Assembly: GCA_933228675.1 (NCBI GenBank)
Contig: OW121741.1
Coordinates: 134,502,120 to 134,566,119 of the forward strand
Reading direction: 5' to 3'
DNA length: 64,000 bases
DNA from: Stomorhina lunata
Lineage: Eukaryota > Arthropoda > Insecta > Diptera > Rhiniidae
A program made the translations under genes and the position numbers. A model generated the notes under the pieces. The model was given only the letters and a program-made list of their open reading frames with translations, did no database searches and was not told the DNA's origin. Position 1 is the first letter of the stretch. The number at the start of each line of letters is the position of its first letter. Shown piece after piece: positions 44,835-54,214 of this stretch.

Positions 44835-45545
44835 TGGTTATCTCGAAATTTGGCAGATTGATTACAGTTGTTACAAAAATTATGTATGCAAAAAATAGAC
44901 TCAAAATTTCCATTATCTTTAGATTTACGAGCGTTTTAGTGATTTTTTGTCTCATTTAGGGCGTTTTTAAAGAAGAGTTTGTATGGGAGCTATGGTCAAA
45001 TGTGGACCGATTTCAACAAAATTTGGTACAGTGATTTTAGTTGACATAAGCAGTATTTGTTTTAAATTTCATGAAAATATTGATATTCGTGGCCAATATA
45101 GCAATTCCGGGAAGTGGGACCTATGGGAGGTACCATAAATAATGGACCGATTTTGACCAATTTCAATAGCCATGTATTATCAAAAAAATGATCTGTGCCA
45201 AATTTCATCAAATTATCTTTAGAATTGCGACCTGTAGTTTGATTACAAGGTTTACATGGGGGTCCAGCCAGCCAGCCAGCCAGACGGACGGACATCGCTA
45301 AATCGACTCAGAAAGTGATTCTAAGCCTATTGGTATACTAAAAAGTGGGTCTAAGACAAATATTTCTATGCGTTACAAACATCAGCACAAACCAATATAT
45401 TAATTCTGGGAAGTGGGACCTATGGGAGGTACCACAAATAATGAACCGATTTTGACGAATTTTAATAGCCATGGTCCCATTATCAAAAAATGATCTGTGC
45501 CAAATTTCACCAAATTATCTTTAGAATGGTGGTGAAGAGTATAAA
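44835..45545 (+). mobile_element. E-family fragment (E5) with internal duplication
   Basis: It shares GGGAAGTGGGACCTATGG, CCGATTTTGAC and AGACGGACGGACATCGCT with the copy at 22350-23098. The block at 45095-45235 is repeated at 45395-45530. It ends in AGGTGAAGAGTATA-like sequence (GGTGGTGAAGAGTATAAA), as in other E copies. The minus-strand frame at 45062-45295 has no known domain. Confidence 0.55.
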
Positions 45546-45549
45546 AAAA

Positions 45550-45765
45550 ACGGGATAGGAGCAGGGGGAGTTCCATTGATAAAACAATTTATTTTAGCTT
45601 ATCTTATGAAGAATGTGGGGTAAAGTATTTATCGTAAAATATCTGACATTTTTATTATTCTTATTGAGTTTTTTAGAAAACGATGAGGATCGGAGCAGGG
45701 GAGTTTCGTCTATATTAAGAAAATTCTAATTTGTATGTAACTTTTTAACTGTAAAACTGAAAGTC
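45550..45765 (+). repeat. Dispersed repeat, copy 1
   Basis: It includes GGAGCAGGGGAGTTTCGTCT, an AAGAAAATTCTAATTTGTAT stretch and GTAACTTTTTAACT. It recurs inverted at 51290-51480. Confidence 0.6.
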
Positions 45766-46299
45766 TTAAAAATTTGATCAGCTTAGGCAACGTCTGATCT
45801 CAATCTCCAGTTAGAGAATATATTTATAACAAACAATTTGTTACTTCCTTCCTGATACTCATGCATGCCAGACGATTTTACGTTTTTCCAGATTTCATTA
45901 TCCACAGTTCTCCGGCTGACTGTCATTATTATATATCATCGAGAAAATTCGGGTTTATAATGAAGGGAGTTCTCCAAACACTGTTCATCATTTCGTTTGA
46001 TTCGATTGTGGAATCGTGCGGCAGTCACTCTGAACAGAGCTTTCCCATATCCCAAATATTCTTCATCAATATGTCTCTCACTTTTCGGTCAACCAAAACT
46101 ATTTTGTGAAAATTTGTTTATGTTTTCGTAACAGCCTATTTGGGGCGTACATTACTCTCGGTGCTAATTTCGTATCGTTAAAACTTGTTTTTGGTGCAGA
46201 TTTCGAATAATCTGTATAAAGCCAAATCATGCCTTTAAGACATTTTCCCGCCTAATTATTAATATAAAATACATTTTAAATTCATTTTTTAAACCAGCA
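45766..46299. other. Spacer, nothing recognised
   Basis: No supported gene. The frame at 45861-46109 lacks any family motif. Confidence 0.4.
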
Positions 46300-46920
46300 A
46301 AAGCTGTTTCTCTCACAAACTAATAGTCCGACAACTGTCGAATCTATGCAAGTATCTTTTGAGAGCTATTTAAAAATCATAACGATTTAATATTATAGCG
46401 ACATACGTGGCGCTATAATATTAAATCGATAAGCCTACAAATTTTAACGCGAACCAGTTTTTATCCGTTTTTTTAAGCTATCGAATGTTGCTTCACCTGA
46501 AACGCTATATCTCTTAAACTAATTGTCCGACCGCTGTCAAATTTATGGATGTATCTTTTTACAGTTAGGGCCAGCTTAAACTCATGTAGATTTAGCAATC
46601 ACCCCACCCACTAGTTTTTATCCAGTTTTTCAAAGTATCAAAAATTGTTTCACTTAAATTACTATATCTCACAAATCAATAGGCTGTCAAATGTATACAG
46701 TTATGTTTTGAAAGTTAGAGGCTACCTAAAAATCTATGTTTTTAATATATTTCTTCATCTTATTCTGTTATCCTTGACTCCCAGTGGAGCATAGGGCCTC
46801 ATTTAATATATGTGTCAGACTTATCCATTTTTTCAGAATATCAAAAGTGGTTTCACTCAAAATTCCATATCTCACAAACTGAAAGTTTGACGGATGTGGA
46901 ATTTAATAGCAGCATCACCT
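46300..46920. repeat. Four diverged repeats of about 180 bp
   Basis: A block with TATATCTCACAAACTAATAG, TGTCAAATTTATG and GTATCTTTTGAGAGC recurs near 46305, 46505, 46660 and 46865. Inverted relatives occur at 50430-50640. The GTTATCCTTGACTCCCAGTG dispersed repeat (46765-46802) is embedded. Confidence 0.6.
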
Positions 46921-47479
46921 ATGTGTCGGTCTACGAAGTTTAATTGAGGCATTTCTATGCCTCAATGCTTTTGCATTGGTGCTATGAAAACCAAAATAAT
47001 GTTCCCCTAAATTCTACGTCTCTGTATATCACCAGAAGATAAATGTTCTATTCTATGTATGTTTTTTTAACCCTGCTATAGGAGGGAATTACCTCCAAAA
47101 TTTAATGCAAATAGTTTGACTCAATGTCGTCACATACTCACAAACGCAGCGTTCAATCAACTTCGAACGTGTGCGTACGACTGAAAAATACTAGTTCTCT
47201 GAAATGAAAGCAGAGACAGACAGACACGATTCAATTAACAACTGAAAAAGTGTCAACAAATTATGTTCCATTTTATGACTCAGCTCAAAGTTACGATGAA
47301 ATTGAAATTAATGTTTTTTTTTTATATTTATTAAAATTTTATACAGGTAATTTCCCATTGGTTTTCGTCTATACAATTTCAATACAACTTGTTTAAATAA
47401 TTTAAATATTTATTTAGCGTTTTTTATTTGTTTATAGGTATTTTAAAGGTACTATCTTTTTACAATCATATTTATATTT
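46921..47479. other. Spacer downstream of K11
   Basis: AT-rich, no gene or repeat recognised. Confidence 0.4.
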
Positions 47480-48088
47480 TTATTTTAAATTTTTGTTGAA
47501 ATTAGATTTTGGCGTTGTACTGGTTCTAGTAGTACCGCTTAGAGGTGTGGGCGATGAGGATTTAACTTTTGGGGTAGTTTGGGCCGCTTTAGTTTTAGGA
47601 GTTGTAATCGTTGTGGCCTTAGTAGATGTTTCTTCATTACCATTGGCCGTTAATGATTTCAAAGTATCCGATTTCAATTGTTTGTTTATCATTTGTGGAG
47701 TTCTGGTGGTGGTCGTGGATGTTACTTTTCCAATAGAGGTTCCTGTATTAGTTGCTTTTTTGCAGGCCGCTTCACAGGTTTGCTTGAAGCCAAACTTATT
47801 ATCATTTCCTCGACAACCGCCAAAGGTAAATGTTTCACACGTATCAGTTTCGGCATTATAATAATAGCGTTCTAATTTCATGCGACATGGTCCCGGTTCC
47901 TTGGGCATTAAACATTTCGGATCTAAAATCATTATCTCACATTAAATCTCGGTCTAAAATTCAAACTTTTTAATTGATTAATCACCTTGTTGTTTTCCAC
48001 TGGCATTTGCTGCATCATTTACACTTATCAGCAATGGAAGAATTATTGTCAAAATTAAGACAAAATTTAAATTTTTACAAAAAATCAT
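47480..48088 (-). CDS. Kunitz-type secreted inhibitor K11 with long Thr-rich tail
   Basis: Minus strand. Exon 1 is 48088-47986 and exon 2 is 47922-47480, with a 63-bp phase-1 intron (GTGATT/TTTTAG), giving 181 residues, the largest member. A hydrophobic leader (NFVLILTIILPLLI) serves as signal peptide. The Kunitz domain starts CLMPKEPGPC, spacing 8-15-7-12-3, with ERYYYN and TFGGCRGNDNKF. P1 is Arg (CRMK), a typical trypsin-type site. After the last Cys is a tail of about 93 residues, rich in Thr, Ser, Lys and Pro (for example TSTTTTRTP), expected to be extended and O-glycosylated; this resembles mucin-like anchors seen on other secreted insect proteins. Antisense frames over this tail are shadows. 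It is the rightmost gene recognised in the window. Confidence 0.93.
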
Positions 48089-48500
48089 TCTCTGTTTCTT
48101 AGCAAAAATTATTAAAAAATACTTTGTTTACTTTTATGACTTAATCTCGTAGTCAAAATTTTCTTTGAGTCGTTTTGATAGTAAACTAACAACTGCAGAT
48201 AGTCCAAGTATCAATGATGCTATCAAAAGATTTAGAATATGATCCAACCAACCCAACTACTCGCAATTCAAGATTAAAACGCAGTTTGTCTCGAGATTGA
48301 GTAAAAAACATATTCTCTTTTACTCTCCCTTATTCTCATTCTCTTACACTAGTGAGATTTTTAAAAAATATCATGGAAACCATAGAAATAAATAATTAAG
48401 TAATTAATTAATTTAGATGGAAGAATATTACAACTAAACTATCAGTTAATTTAAATAGTAAAACATGTGGGCTGAAAATTTTGTAGCCTGACTCATACTC
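48089..48500. other. Upstream region of K11
   Basis: Non-coding. Its right part (from about 48463, CATGTGGGCTGAAAATTTTG) is the leader that recurs at 49470 inside array C. Confidence 0.4.
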
Positions 48501-50430
48501 AATATTCATAGAAAATTTCAATTTTTATAGAAAATTTCTCATTTCATAGAAAATTTCTCATTTCATAGAAAACTTCTCATTTCATAGAAAATTTCAATTT
48601 TCATAGAAAATTTCTCATTTCATAGAAAATTTCAATTGTCATAGAAAATTTCTCATTTCATAGAAAATTTCTCATTTCATAGAAAATTTCTCATTTCATA
48701 GAAAATTTCAATTTTCATAGAAAATTTCTCATTTCATAGAAAATTTCTCATTTCATAGAAAATTTCTCATTTCATAGAAAATTTCTCATTTCATAGAAAA
48801 TTTCTCATTTCATAGAAAATTTCAATTTTCTTAGAAAATTTCTCATTTCATAGAAAATTTCTCATTTCATAGAAAATTTCAATTTTCATAGAAAATTTCA
48901 ATTTTCATAGAAAATTTCAATTTTCATAGAAAATTTCAATTTTCATAGAAAATTTCAATTTTCATAGAAAATTTCAATTTTCATAGAAAATTTCAATTTT
49001 CATAGAAAATTTCAATTTTCATAGAAAATTTCAATTTTCATAGAAAATTTCCATTTTCATAGAAAATTTCAATTTTCATAGAAAATTTCAATTTTCATAA
49101 AAAATTTCTCATTTCATAGAAAATTTCTCATTTCATAGAAAATTTCAATTTTCATAGAAAATTTCTCATTTCATAGAAAATTTCAATTATCATAGAAAAT
49201 TTCTTAATTTATAGAAAATTCAATTTTCATAGAAAATTTCAATTTTCATAGAAAATTTCAATTTTCATAAAAAATTTCAATTTTCATAGAAAATTTCAAT
49301 TTTCATAAAAAATTTCTCATTTCATAGAAAATTTCTCATTTCATAGAAAATTTCAATTTTCATAGAAAATTTCTCATTTCATAGAAAATTTCAATTATCA
49401 TAGAAAATTTCTTAATTTATAGAAAATTCAATTTTCATAGAAAATTTCTCATTTTATAGAAAATGAGAACATGTGGGCTGAAATGTTCGTAGACTGACTC
49501 ATACTCAATATTCATAGAAAATTTCAATTTTCATAGAAAATTTCAATATTCATAGAAAATTTCAATTTTTATAGAAAATTTCTCATTTCATAAAAAATTT
49601 CTCATTTCATAGAAAATTTCAATTTTCATAGAAAATTTCTCATTTCATAGAAAATTTAAATTTTCATAGAAAAATTCTCATTTCATAGAAAATTTAAATT
49701 TTCATAGAAAATTTAAATTTTCATAGAAAATTTCAATTTTCATAGAAAATTTCAATTTTCATAGAAAATTTCAATTTTCATAGAAAATTTCAATTTTCAT
49801 AGAAAATTTCAATTTTCATAGAAAATTTCAATTTTCATAGAAAATTTCAATTTTCATAGAAAATTTCTCATTTCATAGAAAATTTCTCATTTCATAGAAA
49901 ATTTCTCATTTCATAGAAAATTTCTCATTTCATAGAAAATTTAAATTTTCATAGAAAAATTCTCATTTCATAGAAAATTTAAATTTTCATAGAAAATTTA
50001 AATTTTCATAGAAAATTTCTCATTTCATAGAAAACTTCTCATTTCATAGAAAATTTCAATTTTCATAGAAAATTTCTCATTTCATAGAAAATTCCTCATT
50101 TCATAGAAAATTTCTCATTTCATAGAAAATTTCTCATTTCATAGAAAATTTCTCATTTCATAGAAAATTTCTCATTTCATAGAAAATTTCTCATTTCATA
50201 GAAAATTTCAATTTTCATAGAAAATTTCTCATTTTATAGAAAATTTCAATTGTCATAGAAAATTTCTCATTTCATAGAAAATTTCTCATTTCATAGAAAA
50301 TTTCTCATTTGATAGAAAATTTCTCATTTCATAGAAAATTTCAATTTTCATAGAAAATTTAAATTTTCATTGAAAATTTAAATTTTTATTGAAAATTTAA
50401 ATTTTCATAGAAATTTTCAATTTTCATAGA
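48501..50430 (+). repeat. Minisatellite array C (19-bp unit)
   Basis: About 100 units of 19 bp in two interleaved versions: CTCATTTCATAGAAAATTT and CAATTTTCATAGAAAATTT. At 49465-49510 a 45-bp non-repeat leader (ACATGTGGGCTGAAATG then ACTGACTCATACTCAATA) reappears, so the whole leader-plus-array has been duplicated once. It carries the ATAGAAAATTT core found in the B and D arrays. Confidence 0.93.
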
Positions 50431-50775
50431 CGGACAATTTGACAACTTTCAGTTTATGAGATATAGGATTTTGGGTGAAGCTACTTTTGATATAAAATGG
50501 ATAAAAGCAGGTGATTTTTAGCTGGCCCTAACTGGAAAAGATACGTACTAAAATTAAACCGATATGTCCTTACTCTCAAAAGATACGTGCATAAATTTGA
50601 CAGCTGTCGGGCTATTGGTTTGTGAGATATAACATTTTAAGTGCAGCAACTTTATCTGGTTAAAAAATGGAGTTTATATGTTAAAAGTTATGTTAAAAGT
50701 TTAACGAAAAAATGCTATTAAATTTAAGATTTTAAATATTTTTCGAACCGTGCACCACAAAGTCAATCGTCAAAG
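50431..50775. repeat. Inverted relatives of the 46.3-46.9 kb repeat
   Basis: TGACAACTTTCAGTTTATGA and GATACGTGCATAAATTTGAC belong to the same family as 46300-46920 on the opposite strand. Non-coding. Confidence 0.5.
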
Positions 50776-51015
50776 TGGTATCCTAAATTTAAACGCTACG
50801 AAATAAGCATCGAAAACAAAGCACGCATTGGACGGCCCAAATATCCTGTTAACAATGGAAACATTAAAAAATTTTCACAAAATAGTTTTGGATGACCGTA
50901 AAGTGAAGCTTATTGAGATAGATGGAACTTTAAGAATATTGAAGGTAAGTGTTGAGAATGAATAGTTGGGTATGAAATAGCCCTATTCAAAGTGGCTGCC
51001 TCACGAATTTTTACC
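50776..51015 (+). pseudogene. Mariner transposase N-terminal relic
   Basis: The translation gives WYPKFKRYEISIE, then GRPKYPVNN, then after one frameshift near 50868 HKIVLDDRKVKLIEIDGTL, and later KWLPHEF. This order matches the DNA-binding half of mariner (SETMAR-type) transposases from my knowledge of the family. No catalytic domain follows. Confidence 0.75.
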
Positions 51016-51065
51016 TCGATGTGGCTTCGTCTATTGTTTAATCGGCTGACAATGTTATACAAAGA

Positions 51066-51253
51066 AAAGACTCAATAATATAAAGATGTTGCACTTCCAT
51101 ATATTGATTTGTATGGTCCTTTTGATAAGTCAAATAAAAAAGAGAGTATACCACTTTTACTCTGATTCGGAAACAACTATTGGAGACGATTATTCAATGA
51201 GAGGAAGCTATGACACACACACGAGCTCTTTATATGTATTATAGAGTCTTTGG
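51066..51253 (+). mobile_element. MITE M1, about 188 bp
   Basis: The ends AAAGACTCAATAATATAAAG and TGTATTATAGAGTCTTTGG are inverted repeats. The whole unit recurs inverted at 52422-53575, where it is split by a mariner insertion (for example GATGTTGCACTTCCATA here and TATGGAAGTGCAACATC there). Confidence 0.75.
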
Positions 51254-51289
51254 TTATAGCATGAGTATTTTGAAGGAAACAGCAGATTA

Positions 51290-51480
51290 TTACTTTTATA
51301 GTTAAAAAGTTACATACAAAGTAGTATTTTCTTAAAATAGGAGACGAAAATCCCCTGCTCCGACCCTAAGTTTTTTCTAATAAAACTCGGAAAGAATAAT
51401 AAAAATATCGAATATACTAAGTTCAAATGTTTATCTCTGATTCTTCTGAAGATGAGCTAAAATAAATGAGGTTTTGTATG
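51290..51480 (-). repeat. Dispersed repeat, copy 2
   Basis: Inverse of 45550-45765: AGTTAAAAAGTTACATACAA, then GAGACGAAAATCCCCTGCTC. Confidence 0.6.
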
Positions 51481-51502
51481 TAATAAATAAATTGAACCGG
51501 TG

Positions 51503-51575
51503 GTATAGCAGGTTAGCCATCCGCCTAGCATACCACAGGTCCCAAGTTCGATCCCTGGCCAGACCCACTTGAAAA
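51503..51575 (+). repeat. tRNA-like segment, probable SINE head
   Basis: GTGGTATAGCAGGTTAGCC resembles an A box and AAGTTCGATCCCTGG a B box, followed by an A-rich stretch. The first part can instead pair GTGGTAT with ATACCAC, and a clean cloverleaf is not visible, so a functional tRNA gene is not claimed. It is unlike the SINE at 13563 and 60040. Confidence 0.45.
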
Positions 51576-51779
51576 AATAATAGATTAAAAAAAAAGTGGT
51601 TCACTTCATAACTTAGCTAGCCACTGGTTATTGAGTATTAGGCTATGTAAAACTTCTCTAACTAATGCATTTGCCGTTTGGAGCCGTAGTTAAAACGTAG
51701 GTCCATTTCAATGAGTCTAAAAATAGAATCGAATACAGCTCATTGTTTAAGAGAAGTACCCCTTGTTCAAAAGTGTTAA

Positions 51780-52070
51780 AAAATTGGTATGAAATTTTTT
51801 TTGCACTTAAAAAAAAACAACTATTTCCATAGTTAAGAAGATATAACTATCATTCCCCAACACGACAATCCGAACTTATACACATCAGTTCAGACAAAGG
51901 CCTTTTTTGGGAATTACCAAGCTTTCAAAACATTTTTGCAGACAGACAGATATCGCCTCATCGTCTTAGAATTTTATAAGGACAACAAATATATATAAAT
52001 ATAATAAGGTCCTATGTCATTTTTTTTTTTGGAAACTTAATATACCCCATTCTATTTGATGGTGTTTATT
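51780..52070 (+). mobile_element. E-family 3' end fragment (E6)
   Basis: CAGACAGACAGATATCGCC, CGTCTTAGAATTTTATAAGG and CCATTCTATTTGATGGTGTT correspond to the end of the copy at 34120-34276. Confidence 0.6.
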
Positions 52071-52437
52071 AAAGGAAACGAAAAATGCTTTAAAATGTAA
52101 TATAAAATCTTTTCCGTTTCCTTACTGTGTCAATGCGATTATAAAGTTTGCATTAACATAATTAACACGTTTCTATATCATAAATACAATTAGAATGCAG
52201 ACTTACATACATATAAAACTGATTACAAGAGACTTATTAATTTTAATTTAATAATTAAATCTAAGACTATTTTGTCTCTAAATGCAGTAGACAAATGAAT
52301 GAATAACTAAACGGATATAACATTCAAACAAACATTTTGATAATATGAAATAATTTGCATATTTAATTAAAGTGATTATTATAAGGACCCTGCAGTTTTA
52401 TAAGGAGATACAGACTGAAATCAAAGACTCTATAATA

Positions 52438-53335
52438 TCGGGTGTTTTTATTGAGGTATAGAACTTTAAGTTGGCATCACTTTTTTAACTGGCGGCCATT
52501 TTGTCAGCTGTCAAGTGATTAATATTTAGTTTGGTTTGCCATTTCATCATGAACAGGTTGACAAAAGAACAACGCTTGCAAATCGTGCAAATTTATTTAC
52601 CGCAAGCTCCGTCCATTTTATGGTCGACATAATCGTCCATCAGAGCAATTAATTCGGTTAACCATGGATCGTTTTCGCACTACGTTTACTCTATGTGATA
52701 ATACGCATCCGCAGCGACGTCGAACAGTGCGCATCGAAGAAACAATTGCCGCTGTAGAGCAAAGTGTTGAAGAGGACCCGAATGAATCGATTCGCCACCG
52801 TGCACAGCAATTGGAGCTTTGTCCATCAACTTAATGGAAGATTTTGCGCAAAGATCTTGGCTTGCGACCTTACAAGATCCAGCTTGTGCAAGAATTAAAG
52901 CCGCGAGACCATGCAATGCGTCGTGATTTTGGTGTATGGGCCGAAAATGAGATTGATCTCGATGCTGATTTTCATCGCAAAATTTCAATTGGCCACCAAG
53001 ATCGTGCGATTTGACACCACTGGATTATTTTCTTTGGGGATATGTGAAGTCGCTCGTCTACGCCAACAAACCAGAAACTTGGAAGCCAATATTCGTGGCG
53101 TTATTGCCAACATACGGCCCCATATGCTCGAAAAAGTAGTTAAAAATTGGACCTGTAGAATTGGCTTTATTCGAGCCAGCCTCGGCGGCCACATGCCCGA
53201 AATCATATTTAAACATTAATGGCATAAAATTATCCTTTCAATAAAGCCAAATTGATGGACATTAAAACGACTTTCTTGTGATTTATTTCAATTCGAAGTT
53301 CTATACCTCTAAAAAAAACACCCATTATAAAGATA
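52438..53335 (+). mobile_element. Internally deleted mariner-like element with 28-bp TIRs
   Basis: GGGTGTTTTTATTGAGGTAT then AGAACTT at the left is matched by the complement of AAGTTCTATACCTCT then AAAAAAAACACCC at the right. TA lies outside TC/AT at the two ends (52436-52437 and 53336-53337), consistent with a TA duplication. Confidence 0.82.
52549..53219 (+). pseudogene. Mariner-like transposase lacking most of its catalytic domain
   Basis: It begins MNRLTKEQRLQIVQIY, then (after a deletion and frameshift near 52598) KLRPFYGRHNRPSEQ, a second helix-turn-helix region EETIAAVEQSVEEDPNESI, a TAA inside the PSTxWKIL segment (52832) and KPRDHAMRRDFGVWAENEID. The frame then jumps from FHRKI straight to WPPRSCDLTPLDYFLWGYVK, so the part holding the first two catalytic acidic residues is missing. 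It ends GGHMPEIIFKH with TAA. The KEQRLQIVQIY start is typical of the DUF4817-type N-terminus, from memory. Non-functional. Confidence 0.85.
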
Positions 53336-53575
53336 ATGCAGACCATACATTTTTTTTCTGTCAAAAGTGGATAAACACATAAACGCACAAACAAGCATAC
53401 ATTTCATGAGCACTTGTGTGTGCCTTAGCTTTCTGTGATCGGATAATCGTCTCCATAAGTTGTTTCCGAATTAGGGTAAAAGCGGTATACTCTGTTCTTT
53501 TATGGAGTTTTCAAAACAACCATACGGCAAATCAATGTATGGAAGTGCAACATCTTAATATTATAGAGTCTTTGG

Positions 53576-54214
53576 TCTGATATTCACACATACGCATTCA
53601 TGATGACATATTTTACAAAGATTGCTTAGAAATAAGTCAAATTTACCTGTTAATGATTCAAATTTTAATTATGTATTTAACAATTTGTTACTTAACACAC
53701 AAAAGCTGTTAAAATTTAATTTTATCATACAAAATAATTGTAATTTCGTAATTAAATGTGTCTCTGGAACGTGACAAATGTCATTAAATTATGATATAAA
53801 TTATTAAATAGATAAATTTACATAAGTCAATACATAAAGTAAATGAATACAGATATATTAATGTTAATAGATGTTATATGTAGATAACATATTTATATAA
53901 AGGGTGAGCCATTTCAGAATGGGCCAAAAGATACAATTTTACAGAATTTAAAAAAATATGGGATATCAAACATTTTATTTAAAAAGTTTTACATAGGTTT
54001 ATTGCACTAAGATACCAATTTATTATTATTGTAATAAACCGCATTTTTGATAAAACCAAAATATGTTGGTGGGTACAACCTTTTCCCGACGCGATTTTTA
54101 TTACAATAAATTATATTGCTCAGGCGAGCCACAAAAAATAGTTCGACTGTGTCAAATCGCAACTTCTTGGCGGCCAATTGACATCATCAATTTTTCAATT
54201 TTTTTATTTTTATA
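53576..54214. other. AT-rich spacer before array D
   Basis: No gene recognised. The frame at 54063-54341 runs into the array and has no domain. Confidence 0.45.

Larger units (their letters stand above)
52422..53575 (-). mobile_element. MITE M1 second copy, split by a mariner insertion
   Basis: The left end CAAAGACTCTATAATA and right end TATTATAGAGTCTTTGG match M1 at 51066-51253 in inverse. The body lies at 53336-53575; the segment 52438-53335 is a separate mariner element inserted 16 bp from the left end. Confidence 0.7.

Noticed and set aside
45861..46109. 82-residue + strand frame
   Set aside because: No family motif; lies between repeats; likely chance.
47493..47861. 122-residue hydrophobic frame antisense to K11
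   Set aside because: It mirrors the Thr-rich tail of K11 (Thr codons read as Val/Gly on the other strand).
51503..51575. Functional tRNA gene
   Set aside because: A- and B-box-like motifs are present, but no clean cloverleaf with acceptor stem was found and the segment has SINE-like flanks.
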